The notes under the pieces: model-generated | Databases searched by the model: none | Seen by the model: the letters and a program-made list of their open reading frames with translations, nothing else | What the model was told of the DNA's origin: nothing | Program-made: the position numbers and the translations under genes | Part shown: positions 49,423 to 58,082 of the stretch, in pieces | Numbering within the stretch: position 1 is the stretch's first letter | Layout of the letters: every line of letters begins with the position of its first letter | Source of the DNA: Streptomyces antibioticus | GTDB taxonomy: Bacteria > Actinomycetota > Actinomycetes > Streptomycetales > Streptomycetaceae | DNA length: 64,000 bases | Assembly: GCF_001514065.1 (NCBI RefSeq) | Contig: NZ_KQ948433.1 | Span: 163,072-227,071, forward strand | Reading direction: 5' to 3'

Positions 49423-51057
49423 ATGTCCGACGCCGCGATCGTCTGCTCGAACCTCTCCTTCGCCTGGCCCGACGACACGCCCGTCTTCCAGGACCTGTCC
49501 TTCTCCGTGACCCCCGGCCGCACCGGCCTGGTCGCGCCCAACGGCTCCGGCAAGTCCACCCTGCTCAAGCTGATCGCCGGCGAGCTCAAGCCCGCCACCG
49601 GCTCGGTGTCCGTCGGCGGCACCCTCGGCTACCTGCCGCAGAGCCTCCCGCTGACCGGCCATCTCACCGTCGCCGAGGTCCTCGGCGTCGCCGCGGTGAT
49701 CCGCGCCCTGGACGCCGTGGAGTCCGGCGACGTCGCCGAGGAGCACTTCGCCACCATCGGCGACGACTGGGACATCGAGGAGCGCACCCGCGCCCAGCTC
49801 GACCGCCTGGGCCTGGCCGACCTCACCCTGGACCGCAGCCTGAGCACGCTCAGCGGCGGCCAGGTGGTCTCCCTCGGCCTCGCAGCCCAGCTCCTCAAGC
49901 GCCCCGACGTCCTCCTCCTCGACGAGCCCACCAACAACCTCGATCTCCAGGCCCGGCACAAGCTGTACGACGTCCTCGGGGACTTCACCGGCACCCTGCT
50001 CCTGGTCAGCCACGACCGCGCCCTGCTGGACCGCATGGAGCGCATCGCCGAACTCGGCAGCGACGAACTGCGCCTGTACGGCGGCAACTTCACCGAGTAC
50101 GAAGAAGCCGTGCGCGCCGAGCAGGAGGTCGCGGAGAAGAACATCCGCAACGCCGAACAGGAACTCAAGCGCGAGAAGCGCGAGATGCAGCAGGCCCGCG
50201 AGCGTGCCGAGCGCCGGATGAGCAACGCCTCCAAGAACCTGAAGAACGCCGGTCTGCCCAAGATCTTCGCGGGCAACATGAAGCGCGGCGCCCAGGAGGC
50301 CGCGGGCAAGTCCGGCACCATGCACGCCTCCCGGGTCAGCGAGGCCAAGGCCCGCCTGGACGAGGCCGGACGCGCCCTGCGTGACGAGCAGCGCCTCACC
50401 CTGGAGCTGCCCGACACCCAGGTGCCCGCGGGCCGCAACCTCTTCCTCGGCGAGGGCATGCAGGTGCGCCTAGGCGAACGTGACGTGTTCACCCCGGGCG
50501 GCGTCGACCTCACCGTCCGGGGCCCCGAGCGCATCGCCCTCGTCGGCCCCAACGGCGCCGGGAAGACCACCCTGATGCGGCTGATCACCGGTGAACTCAC
50601 CCCGGCCAGCGGGGAGATCAAGCGCAACGACGGCCGGATCGCCTACCTCTCCCAGCGCCTGGACCTGCTCGACCTGGACCGCACGGTCGCCGAGAACTTC
50701 GCGAAGTTCGCCCCCGAGCGGCCCGAGGGGGAGCGCATGAACCTCCTCGCCCGATTCCTGTTCCGCGGCCCCCGCGCCCATCTCCCGGTCGGCGTCCTGT
50801 CGGGCGGCGAACGCCTGCGCGCCACGCTGGCCTGCGTCCTGTGCGCCGAACCGGCCCCGCATCTGCTGCTGCTCGACGAGCCGACCAACAACCTCGACCT
50901 GGTCAGCGCGGGCCAGTTGGAAAGCGCGCTCAACTCCTACCAGGGCGCCTTCATGGTGGTCAGCCACGACGAACGCTTCCTCGCCGAGATCGGGGTGAAC
51001 CGCTGGCTGCGGCTGGCCGACGGCACACTCAAGGAGACGGCGGCACCCGAGGTGTGA
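49423..51057 (+). CDS. ABC-F family ATPase (ribosome-protection/translation factor type), first copy
   Basis: The 544-residue product has two ABC domains and no TM segment. Domain 1 has NGSGKST, LSTLSGGQ and LLLDEPTNNLDL; domain 2 has GPNGAGKTTLMRL, VLSGGERLR and LLLLDEPTNNLDL. A basic coiled-coil linker lies at about 225-300, the segment that reaches into the ribosomal tRNA sites in ABC-F proteins. All catalytic glutamates are present. Members either protect ribosomes from macrolides, lincosamides and pleuromutilins or tune translation. The leader peptide and hairpin upstream favour the drug-inducible kind. It is followed 82 nt later by a second ABC-F gene. Confidence 0.9.
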   Translation: MSDAAIVCSNLSFAWPDDTPVFQDLSFSVTPGRTGLVAPNGSGKSTLLKLIAGELKPATGSVSVGGTLGYLPQSLPLTGHLTVAEVLGVAAVIRALDAVESGDVAEEHFATIGDDWDIEERTRAQLDRLGLADLTLDRSLSTLSGGQVVSLGLAAQLLKRPDVLLLDEPTNNLDLQARHKLYDVLGDFTGTLLLVSHDRALLDRMERIAELGSDELRLYGGNFTEYEEAVRAEQEVAEKNIRNAEQELKREKREMQQARERAERRMSNASKNLKNAGLPKIFAGNMKRGAQEAAGKSGTMHASRVSEAKARLDEAGRALRDEQRLTLELPDTQVPAGRNLFLGEGMQVRLGERDVFTPGGVDLTVRGPERIALVGPNGAGKTTLMRLITGELTPASGEIKRNDGRIAYLSQRLDLLDLDRTVAENFAKFAPERPEGERMNLLARFLFRGPRAHLPVGVLSGGERLRATLACVLCAEPAPHLLLLDEPTNNLDLVSAGQLESALNSYQGAFMVVSHDERFLAEIGVNRWLRLADGTLKETAAPEV

Positions 51058-51138
51058 GCAGGTGACGTGTGCCATGGCCCGCGTCCGAGGCGCCCTGCGC
51101 CCGGCGGGCCGCCCACCGCTCACTCCTGGGGGAGCCCC

Positions 51139-52848
51139 GTGTCCGCACTGATCGCTCACGACCTCGTACGCAACCTCGGTGGCCGTCGCGTCCTCGACGG
51201 CATCTCCCTGACCGCCTCCCCCGGCCACCGCATCGGTCTCATCGGGGAGAACGGCGTCGGCAAGTCCACCCTGCTCCGCGTTCTCGCGGGCATCGACGAG
51301 CCCGACGCGGGCAGCGTCACCCGCCCCGCCGACCTGGGCTTCCTCCACCAGGAGATGCCCTACGACGCCGAGGCGACCATCGCCTCGGTCCTGGACGAGG
51401 CGCTGCGCGAGGCCCGCGAGGACCTCGCCGAACTGGACCGGCTCGGCGAGGAGCTGGCCCGCGCTCCGGAGGACCCCGAGCTCCTGGAGGCGTACGGCAA
51501 GCGCCTGGAGATGGCCCAGGACCGGGAGTCCTGGGACGCCGACCGCCGTGCCGCTCTGGTCCTTGACGGCCTGGGCCTCGGCGCGTTCGGTCACGACCGC
51601 ACCCTCGGCTCGCTCTCCGGCGGCCAGCGCGGGCGGCTGGCGCTCGCCGCCCTCCTCGTGCGCCGCCCCGCCGCCCTGCTCCTCGACGAGCCGACCAACC
51701 ACCTCGACGACGGCGCCGCCGCCTTCCTGGAGGAGCAGATCCGCGCCCTTCCCGGCACGGTCGTCGTCGCCAGCCACGACCGGGCGTTCCTCGACGCCGT
51801 CTGCACCGACCTCATCGATCTCGACCCCGCTGTGGACGGCCCGGTCCGCTACGGCGGGAACTACAGCGCCTACCTCGCGCAGAAGCGCGCCGAACGCGGG
51901 CGCTGGGAGCAGCGGTACGCCGAGGAGCAGGAGGAACTGGAGGCGCTGCGCGAGTCCGCGGGGGTGACCGCGCACCGGGTGGCGCCGGACCGGGGCCGTA
52001 CCGACAACGAGAAGATGGGCTACGGCCACCGGGCGGGCCGGGTGCAGAGTCAGATCTCCCGCCGCGTCCGCAACGCCACCCGGCGTCTGGAGGAGCTGGA
52101 GCGCACCAAGGTCGCCGAGCCGCCCCGCCCGCTGCAGTTCGCGGCCGGGGAGCTGGCCACGCGCAGCGAGGAGGGCCCGCGGCCCTTGCTGTCGCTGCGC
52201 GAGGTGCGGGTGCCGGGGCGGCTCGTGCTGTCCGGCCTGGAGGTGTCGCCGACGGACCGGCTGCTGGTCACCGGCGGCAACGGAGCGGGCAAGTCGACGC
52301 TGCTAGCTGTGCTCGCCGGGCGGCTGCCGGCCGAGGGCGAGGTAGTGCGGCGGCGCAGGCTCAGTGTGGGGCTGCTGACCCAGGACACGACCTTCGAACA
52401 CTCCGACCGCCCGGTCCGTGACACATACGAGCTGGCGCTGGGCGCGCAGCGGGCGGAGAAGGTGCCCCTGAACTCTCTCGGCCTGCTGCACGAGGCGGAC
52501 CTCGACAAGCCGGTCGGGCAGCTGTCGGTGGGCCAGCGCAGGCGGCTGTCCCTGGCCCTTTTGGTGGCCCGTCCGCCTCAGCTCCTCCTGCTCGACGAGC
52601 CCACCAACCACCTCTCCCCCGCCCTGTGCGACGAGCTGGAGGCGGCGCTGGGCCCCGGCCCTGGCGCGATCGTGGTGGCCAGCCACGACCGCTGGCTGCG
52701 GCGCCGCTGGCAGGGCCGCGAACTGCGGCTGGAGGCGGGCCGCGGCCTGCACGAGGGGACGTACGCGCTCGACGGTCCGCACCCTGGAGCACCAGTTAAA
52801 ACGGTGACGCCTCTTGCGCCCGACCAGAGTCACCTGTCAAGATGGTGA
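51139..52848 (+). CDS. ABC-F family ATPase, second copy
   Basis: The 569-residue product is a separate ABC-F member, not a recent duplicate of its neighbour. Domain 1 has GENGVGKSTLLRVL, LGSLSGGQRGRL and LLLDEPTNHLDD; domain 2 has GGNGAGKSTLLAVL, LSVGQRRRLSLAL and LLLLDEPTNHLSP. Two acidic stretches and a linker with RRVRNATRRLEELERTK lie between. Its GTG follows GGGGGAG. The C-terminal 20-odd residues (APVKTVTPLAPDQSHLSRW) are encoded by DNA that also carries operators e and f. The stop TGA at 52846-52848 is one base from the start of CGNR copy 2. The family resembles TlrC/OleB-type resistance proteins; the drug is unknown. Confidence 0.88.
   Translation: MSALIAHDLVRNLGGRRVLDGISLTASPGHRIGLIGENGVGKSTLLRVLAGIDEPDAGSVTRPADLGFLHQEMPYDAEATIASVLDEALREAREDLAELDRLGEELARAPEDPELLEAYGKRLEMAQDRESWDADRRAALVLDGLGLGAFGHDRTLGSLSGGQRGRLALAALLVRRPAALLLDEPTNHLDDGAAAFLEEQIRALPGTVVVASHDRAFLDAVCTDLIDLDPAVDGPVRYGGNYSAYLAQKRAERGRWEQRYAEEQEELEALRESAGVTAHRVAPDRGRTDNEKMGYGHRAGRVQSQISRRVRNATRRLEELERTKVAEPPRPLQFAAGELATRSEEGPRPLLSLREVRVPGRLVLSGLEVSPTDRLLVTGGNGAGKSTLLAVLAGRLPAEGEVVRRRRLSVGLLTQDTTFEHSDRPVRDTYELALGAQRAEKVPLNSLGLLHEADLDKPVGQLSVGQRRRLSLALLVARPPQLLLLDEPTNHLSPALCDELEAALGPGPGAIVVASHDRWLRRRWQGRELRLEAGRGLHEGTYALDGPHPGAPVKTVTPLAPDQSHLSRW
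52788..52808. promoter_or_regulatory. Operator site e, inside the 3' end of the second ABC-F gene
   Basis: AGCACC (52788-52793, two mismatches in the left arm), AGTTAAAAC, GGTGAC (52803-52808). Its centre is 41 bp from site f, about four helical turns. Confidence 0.55.
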
Positions 52849-52849
52849 T
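52829..52849. promoter_or_regulatory. Operator site f, at the start codon of CGNR copy 2
   Basis: GTCACC (52829-52834), TGTCAAGAT, GGTGAT (52844-52849), abutting the GTG at 52850. It would block initiation of the regulator's own gene. Confidence 0.7.
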
Positions 52850-53410
52850 GTGAATCTTGACCATGTCTTCGTATGCGGGCACCCGGTCCTGGACTTCGCG
52901 GCCACGCTCCGGGCCCGGCGCTCGACTCGGTTCGAGATGTTCGTGACGCTGGAGCGGCTGAACGCCTGGTACCTGGAGTCCGGCCTGGTGGACACCATCG
53001 CCGGGGGCCAGGACGACGATGTCCGGGAGGCGACGGCCGTCCGCGAGGCCATCTACCGGCTCGTCACCGACCGACGCCTCGGCGAGGAGTTCGACCCGGA
53101 GGCACTCGACGCGGTCAACGCAGCCGCGCGCAAGACCCCCGTCACGCCCCAGCTCACCCTGACGGGGCGGCTCATCGAGGCGACGCCCGAGCAGGCGCTG
53201 GCCACGGTCGCCCGGCAGGCGGTGGAATTGCTCAGCGGTCCGGACGTGCCACTGATGAAGGAATGCGGCAACCCTGAGTGCACCCGCGTCTACATCGACC
53301 GCTCCCGAGGCATGCGGCGCCAGTGGTGCGGGATGGAGTCCTGCGGCAACAAAATCAAGGCCGCCGCGTACCGGGCGCGCAAGAAGTCCGCGCCCGCCGC
53401 CGCGCACTGA
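52850..53410 (+). CDS. CGNR zinc-finger / ABATE-domain transcriptional regulator (copy 2)
   Basis: The 186-residue product parallels copy 1. The ABATE start is VFVCGHPVLDFAATLRARRS, and the C-terminal zinc ribbon is CGNPEC-x14-WCGMESCGNKIKAAAYRARK. The CGNR motif is CGNK here. No Shine-Dalgarno precedes the GTG at 52850, and the gene begins at the edge of operator f. It is therefore either leaderless or translated by coupling to the ABC-F stop one base away. Two operators in its start region argue for strong autoregulation. Confidence 0.87.
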   Translation: MNLDHVFVCGHPVLDFAATLRARRSTRFEMFVTLERLNAWYLESGLVDTIAGGQDDDVREATAVREAIYRLVTDRRLGEEFDPEALDAVNAAARKTPVTPQLTLTGRLIEATPEQALATVARQAVELLSGPDVPLMKECGNPECTRVYIDRSRGMRRQWCGMESCGNKIKAAAYRARKKSAPAAAH

Positions 53411-53431
53411 CCTGCTCGGCGGGCGGGAGGC

Positions 53432-54118
53432 TCAGTCTGCCGCGAGGCCCCTGAGGGTCCTGCGGAACCGGTTCATCAGCACGCTGCGGGCCCAGCGCAC
53501 CGGCGGCGGGAAATGCGCGCTGACCCGTGCCCGGCCGGGAACGGGCTCCGGGTGTTCCAGGAACCCGACGGTCAGGTGCGGCTCGCCGCGCCATACACCC
53601 TCGGCCGCCGCCTTGCGCAGGACTTCGAGATCCTCTTCCCCGGCCTTGGCGAGCAGTCCCTCGAGCAGGGGGCGCACGGCGGAGAAGTGCCCGGTCAGCC
53701 CCTCGCGGAGCTGGCGGGACGCGAAGGTTCCCTCCTTCATCGCGTACCCCCAGCCCACCGATCCGCCCACCCGGCGTTCCTCGGCGATCCGCTCGATGAC
53801 GCTCTCCAGCGCGTCGAGCCCCTCGGCCAGCACGTCGTCGTCCTCGTCCAGCAGATCGAGACTGCGCGCCGTTTCCGGGCAGCGTGCGCGCAGCATTGGG
53901 TGCAGCAGCTCGTCCTCGGCGCGCCGGTGATGGCGTACGAAGCCGACGAACCACCGTACGGTCGTCACCAGGGCGCTGGTCTCGACCGGCGCGCCGTCCG
54001 CGAGCCGGGTGAACGACTCCGCGACCAGATCCGCACCCCGGGCCACCACCGTGTGGGCGGCGAGGAGCTCCTCGAGAATACGGGCGCCGTCCGTGACCGG
54101 CGCCTGCGTGGCGGACAT
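53432..54118 (-). CDS. Hemerythrin HHE-domain protein
   Basis: The 228-residue product has the HHE cation-binding four-helix pattern. Helix 1 has EELLAAHTVVARGADLV, helix 2 has FVGFVRHHRRAEDELLHPML, and the later His/Glu come from LREGLTGHFSAVRPLLEG. The conserved HHxxxED and HPML positions fit a di-iron site for oxygen or nitric-oxide sensing or storage. The ATG at 54118 is preceded by AAGGG. The basic C-terminal tail (RWARSVLMNRFRRTLRG) is unusual and might bind membrane or nucleic acid. It converges on CGNR copy 2. Confidence 0.83.
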   Translation of the reverse strand: MSATQAPVTDGARILEELLAAHTVVARGADLVAESFTRLADGAPVETSALVTTVRWFVGFVRHHRRAEDELLHPMLRARCPETARSLDLLDEDDDVLAEGLDALESVIERIAEERRVGGSVGWGYAMKEGTFASRQLREGLTGHFSAVRPLLEGLLAKAGEEDLEVLRKAAAEGVWRGEPHLTVGFLEHPEPVPGRARVSAHFPPPVRWARSVLMNRFRRTLRGLAAD

Positions 54119-54146
54119 CCGTGAACCCTTCTGCACCTACGTGAGC

Positions 54147-54184
54147 GCACCGGCGGCCCGAGGGGGGACACGGGCCGCCGGTGC
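54147..54184 (-). terminator. Hairpin between the unrecognised gene and the hemerythrin gene
   Basis: GCACCGGCGGCCCG (54147-54160) pairs perfectly over 14 bp with CGGGCCGCCGGTGC (54171-54184). It lies downstream of the gene ending at 54359 and 29 nt upstream of the hemerythrin start, so it may act as terminator or leader structure. Confidence 0.6.
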
Positions 54185-54358
54185 GGGGACGGGGACGGAC
54201 CACGCTCGTGAGCGTGGCTGGCTCCGAGCCTCCCGTCCCGGCTCCCCCGTCCGCGTGCAAGACGGTGGAGCCTTCCAATGGGAGAACGTGGCTGCGGATG
54301 TGAAAGGTTCACCACATGATGCGGAGCCAACCGTTCCAGCGACACACCTTGTCGGCGC

Positions 54359-55102
54359 TCAGAGATACATGGCCCGATGGCTGCGGTAGGCGAAGGTGTC
54401 ACCCGAGCTGAGGATCGTCACGATCTCCTCGCAGAAGCGTTGGTACTCCAGCTCCCGCTCGGACGGCAGGGTCACGGACACGGCTCCTTCCTGGATCGCC
54501 ACGAACCGCAGGACGTTCAGCAGTTCCGATGGGGGCGGCAGCAGCAGCACGTCCATCACGCGCCGGAAGAGGTCGGTCAGCCCCTCATCGATGTCACGCT
54601 GCCCAGAGCCCGAGCAGGCCCCCGGAGCAGTGCCCACGGTGGCGAACAGATCGAGGCAGGCCGTCAGCTGCCCGAGGTCGGCCGCGGCAACCTCGATCGG
54701 ATAGAGGCTGGTCAGCTGGTGACCACGCATGCTGCGCAGGGTGTAACGCAACGGGGGCGGCTCCGCGGGGCCGACGACGGCGGGCGCGTCCTCGGCGTGC
54801 CAGCGCGCCCACAGCGGCAGCTTCAACAGGACCTGCACCCAGCTGTCGTAGGCGTCCGAGATGATTCGCTGCTCGTCGGATTCCGCGCCCGCGTGGTGCA
54901 ACTGGTAGAGGTGGCGGAGGAGCGGCTCCTCAAGGCTCTGGAACTTGGCGTAGAACACAGGGTCGTCAGGGACCAGGACGTACAACGAGCGCCTCCACTC
55001 CCCCGTGAGACCCGCCCGGTCGGCAGGGCCGGTCACGAGGTGAACGGACTGGGTGACCGCGAGGTTCACGGGATCGCCCGGGACGGGGCCCGCACCCACC
55101 AC
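54359..55102 (-). CDS. Unrecognised protein (247 aa) with two operators at its promoter
   Basis: I cannot place this protein. It is soluble, with no signal or TM segment. The first half has EEPLLRHLYQLHHAGAESDE and DAYDSWVQVLLKLPLWARW. The middle has RSMRGHQLTSLYPIEVAA. The C-terminal third is helical, with IQEGAVSVTLPSERELEYQR and FCEEIVTILSSGD. The GTG at 55102 may instead be the GTG at 55099, which has a better-spaced GGAG. Operators g and h lie within 80 nt upstream, suggesting control by CGNR-type regulators. It is divergent from the SARP gene. Confidence 0.72.
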   Translation of the reverse strand: MVGAGPVPGDPVNLAVTQSVHLVTGPADRAGLTGEWRRSLYVLVPDDPVFYAKFQSLEEPLLRHLYQLHHAGAESDEQRIISDAYDSWVQVLLKLPLWARWHAEDAPAVVGPAEPPPLRYTLRSMRGHQLTSLYPIEVAAADLGQLTACLDLFATVGTAPGACSGSGQRDIDEGLTDLFRRVMDVLLLPPPSELLNVLRFVAIQEGAVSVTLPSERELEYQRFCEEIVTILSSGDTFAYRSHRAMYL

Positions 55103-55113
55103 CGCTCCGTCGC

Positions 55114-55134
55114 GTAACCGTCTTGACTAGTGAC
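55114..55134. promoter_or_regulatory. Operator site g, upstream of the unrecognised gene
   Basis: GTAACC (55114-55119), GTCTTGACT, AGTGAC (55129-55134), one mismatch in each arm. It is 12 nt from the GTG at 55102. Confidence 0.6.
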
Positions 55135-55161
55135 GCATGATGCGGGACCATGAGGTCAATC

Positions 55162-55182
55162 GTCACCAGTTAAAGCGGTGAC
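55162..55182. promoter_or_regulatory. Operator site h, between the unrecognised gene and the SARP gene
   Basis: GTCACC (55162-55167), AGTTAAAGC, GGTGAC (55177-55182), with exact arms. It is 48 bp from site g centre to centre. Confidence 0.7.
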
Positions 55183-55425
55183 GCACTCGAAGGGTGCTAA
55201 GTCACGTGACCGATCCACCGGCTGCGGCACACCTGCCAGGCTCGACACCCCCTCCCACCGGGACATCTTCGGCCGCACACACATGTCACGGAACATGGCT
55301 ACACTTCGCGGTCTTGGCCGCACGCCGCGCACGCGCAGCGGGCTTGGGTCCCCCGCCGACGCGGTGACGACGGACCGGATGGGCGACCACAGCATTACCG
55401 GAGAAACAGCGAGGCCAGCCGCCAG

Positions 55426-57549
55426 ATGGACGCGACAGTGCGCTACTCACTTCTCGGGACCGTACGGGCGACGCGTGGGGACACCGAGATCGACGTGGGG
55501 CCCCCGAAACGCCTGGCCCTGCTCGCCCTGCTGCTGCTCCGCGCGCCCGGGCCGCTCACCCTGGGCGAGGCAGTCGACATCCTGTGGGACGAGGAACCGC
55601 CGCCCAGCGCAGTCAATGTGGTGCACCGCCACATCGGCGCCCTGCGGCGGACACTCGAACCCGAACTGCGCAGCCGCAGCAACGCAGAACACCTCGTCCG
55701 CGCCGCCGACGGCTACCGGCTCCTGGTGGACACCACCAGCTCGGACCTGCTGCGCTTCCGCGACCTGCGCGCCCAGGCACAGCTCGCGCTCCGCGACGGA
55801 GCACCTGCCGAAGCGGCGCAGGACTTCATCGAAGCACTTCGGCTGTGGCGCGGTCCCGTCGTCGCTGCCGGAACGTCCGTGGCCCGGCATCCGGTCTTCA
55901 CCTCTGTGGGGCACGAGTTCGTCGCCACGGTGAAGGAGGCCGCCGACGCCGTCCTGACCGCGGCACCCGCGCTGACCGAGGAAGTCCTGAGCGTGCTGCG
56001 CAACGCCCTGGACAGCCACCCTTTCGACGAGGCCCTGCACTCCCGTGCGATCGCCGCCCTGGCCGCAACCGGCCGGCAGGCTGAGGCACTGCGGCAGTTC
56101 GAAAGCATCCGCGGCGCGCTCGCCGAGGAACTGGGCGTTGAGCCCGGCCCCGAACTACGCGCCGCCCAGCAGCACTTGTTGCAACGCCGGGCCCTCCGGA
56201 CAGCGGACGCCTCGCCGCCCGCACGCTCGGAAGCCGGCCACCCGGCCCAACTCCCCTCGGACTGCGCCTCTTTCGCGGGCCGACGCGAGCCCCTGAGCCA
56301 GTGCCTGGAACTGCTGCCGATCGAAGGCGAGAGCCGCCCGCCCACCATGACCGCGGCCATCTGCGGTATGGCGGGAGTCGGCAAGACGACACTGGCCGTG
56401 CACTGGGCCCATCTGGTCGCCGACCACTTCCCCGACGGGCAGATCTACGTCGACCTCCAGGGCCACCACCCCTCCCGGCCCCCGCTCGACCCGGCCGAGG
56501 CGGTCAGCGAGGTACTCCGCGCGCTGGCCGTCGACCACGATCCCGGCCACAGCAGCACTGCCACGCTGACCGCCCTCTATCGCAGGGCCCTCGGCGGACG
56601 CCGGCTGCTCCTGGTCCTGGACGACGCGGAGAGCTGTGAGCAGGTACGCCCCCTGCTCCCCGGCACGCCTGGATGTGTCGCCGTCGTCACCAGTCGGCGG
56701 CGCCTGGACGGCCTGGCGGTCACGGACGACGCCCGGATCATCACGCTGGCGCCCATGACCCGCGCGGAGGGCCTGGAACTGCTCGACCGGCGGCTGGGCA
56801 CGGACCGTATCCGGGCCGAGCACACCGCCGCGGAGGAGATCGTGGAGCTGTGCGGCGGCCTGCCGCTGGCGCTGGCCGTCACCGGGGCCCGCGCGCTGGT
56901 GCAGCCGCGGTTTCCGCTGTCCTCGCTGGCGGCCGGGCTCCAGGACACCGACGGCTCTCTCGACGCGCTGTCCTGTCACGACGACCGCACCGACACCCGC
57001 GGGTCCTTCCACCGCTCTTACGAGGCGCTGAGCAACAGCGCCGCGCGGTTGTTCCGACTCCTTGGCCTGCACCCCTCGCGCGACATCGGCATGCCTGCCG
57101 CCGCCAGCATCGCCGGAACCGATCCGCGCAGGACCCGCCAGCACATGGCCGAGCTGATGGACCATCACCTGCTCGTCGAACTAACCGCGGGCCGGTACAC
57201 GTGCCACGAGCTGCTGCGGACCTACGCCCGGGAACTCAGTGCGGTCCTTGACTCGCCCACCGTGCGCTCCGAGGCCCTTGCAAGAATGTTCGAGCACTAC
57301 CTCTACAGCGCCGATGCCGCCACAGCGCACCTGGCGCCCCACCGGGGAACCATGCTCCTGTCGTCGCCGCGTCCCGGCGTCCTCCCCCAGCAGTTCAATG
57401 GGCGCGCGGACGCCGCCGATTGGATCGTCGCCGAAAAATACGTGCTGCCGGAACTCGTCCGCTCCATCGAGAGCCACCCCCACGACGGGGCCCTCCAGCG
57501 CCGCCTGACCTCAGCCCTGGAGATGTGCGTCCGCTCGGCTGGCTCCTAG
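55426..57549 (+). CDS. AfsR/SARP-type transcriptional activator with NB-ARC domain
   Basis: The 707-residue product has an OmpR-like winged helix (about 1-95, with LALLALLLLRAPGPLTLGE). A BTAD domain follows (about 105-245, ending LGVEPGPELRAAQQHLL). An NB-ARC ATPase part has P-loop GMAGVGKTTLAVHW near 314 and LLLVLDDAESCEQ as Walker B. A winged-helix-like segment and ARC follow (LCGGLPLALAVTGA). It stops near 707 residues, so the long TPR region of AfsR-type proteins is missing or reduced. Such proteins activate antibiotic clusters or regulatory sRNAs, but no cluster is adjacent. The start has weak ribosome-binding sequence (GGAG at about -20). Its 3' end overlaps the ECF gene by 4 bp. Confidence 0.88.
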   Translation: MDATVRYSLLGTVRATRGDTEIDVGPPKRLALLALLLLRAPGPLTLGEAVDILWDEEPPPSAVNVVHRHIGALRRTLEPELRSRSNAEHLVRAADGYRLLVDTTSSDLLRFRDLRAQAQLALRDGAPAEAAQDFIEALRLWRGPVVAAGTSVARHPVFTSVGHEFVATVKEAADAVLTAAPALTEEVLSVLRNALDSHPFDEALHSRAIAALAATGRQAEALRQFESIRGALAEELGVEPGPELRAAQQHLLQRRALRTADASPPARSEAGHPAQLPSDCASFAGRREPLSQCLELLPIEGESRPPTMTAAICGMAGVGKTTLAVHWAHLVADHFPDGQIYVDLQGHHPSRPPLDPAEAVSEVLRALAVDHDPGHSSTATLTALYRRALGGRRLLLVLDDAESCEQVRPLLPGTPGCVAVVTSRRRLDGLAVTDDARIITLAPMTRAEGLELLDRRLGTDRIRAEHTAAEEIVELCGGLPLALAVTGARALVQPRFPLSSLAAGLQDTDGSLDALSCHDDRTDTRGSFHRSYEALSNSAARLFRLLGLHPSRDIGMPAAASIAGTDPRRTRQHMAELMDHHLLVELTAGRYTCHELLRTYARELSAVLDSPTVRSEALARMFEHYLYSADAATAHLAPHRGTMLLSSPRPGVLPQQFNGRADAADWIVAEKYVLPELVRSIESHPHDGALQRRLTSALEMCVRSAGS

Positions 57550-58082
57550 GCGGCAGCCCACTCCCGTGCAGCCTCCGGCCGCACTGCTCCACGCAGCCTG
57601 CGCAGGGCGATGTGGTGGCGGCTCTTGACGGTGCCGGCCGGGATGCCGAGTATGCCAGCCGTCTCTTGGATGCTGCGGTCGCACAGATATATGTGCACCA
57701 GCACGGCGCGGTGTTCGGCGGACAGTCGCTGCAGCAGAGGCCTCGCCACCAGTGCGTCGCGCACCGCCTCTGTGCCGTCGGTCCGCGACGCGGGGTCGTT
57801 GTAGGTGACACCGACGACCTCCCTGCGCGCATGGGGCTTGCGCACCCAGTCGATGACCAGGTGCCGGGTCACGGTGAATAGCCAGCCGCGGACCGACCCT
57901 TCCATGCCCAGTAGACGGTCGATGTTGCGCCAGGCCCGGATGATGGTCTCCTGGACGATGTCCTCGGCGAGTCCGTGGTCACCGAGCATCTTCTCGGCGT
58001 ACGAGACGAGGCTTTCCCGGTGTTCCCTCATGATGCTGCCGAGCAGCTCGGATCGGGACACAGCCGTGAGGGGCGTAGCCAT
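57546..58082 (-). CDS. ECF RNA polymerase sigma factor
   Basis: The 178-residue product has sigma region 2, with VSYAEKMLGDHGLAEDIVQE and TIIRAWRNIDRL. Region 4 has AVLVHIYLCDRSIQETAGIL, then GIPAGTVKSRHHIALRRLRG. The DIVQETIIRAW and GTVKSRxxxALRRLR blocks are diagnostic of extracytoplasmic-function sigma factors. The ATG at 58082 has AGGACGG upstream. No anti-sigma gene is adjacent, since the neighbours are the convergent SARP and the divergent cupin. Its signal is therefore unknown. An unlinked anti-sigma or a C-terminal regulatory tail is not evident. Confidence 0.87.
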   Translation of the reverse strand: MATPLTAVSRSELLGSIMREHRESLVSYAEKMLGDHGLAEDIVQETIIRAWRNIDRLLGMEGSVRGWLFTVTRHLVIDWVRKPHARREVVGVTYNDPASRTDGTEAVRDALVARPLLQRLSAEHRAVLVHIYLCDRSIQETAGILGIPAGTVKSRHHIALRRLRGAVRPEAAREWAAA

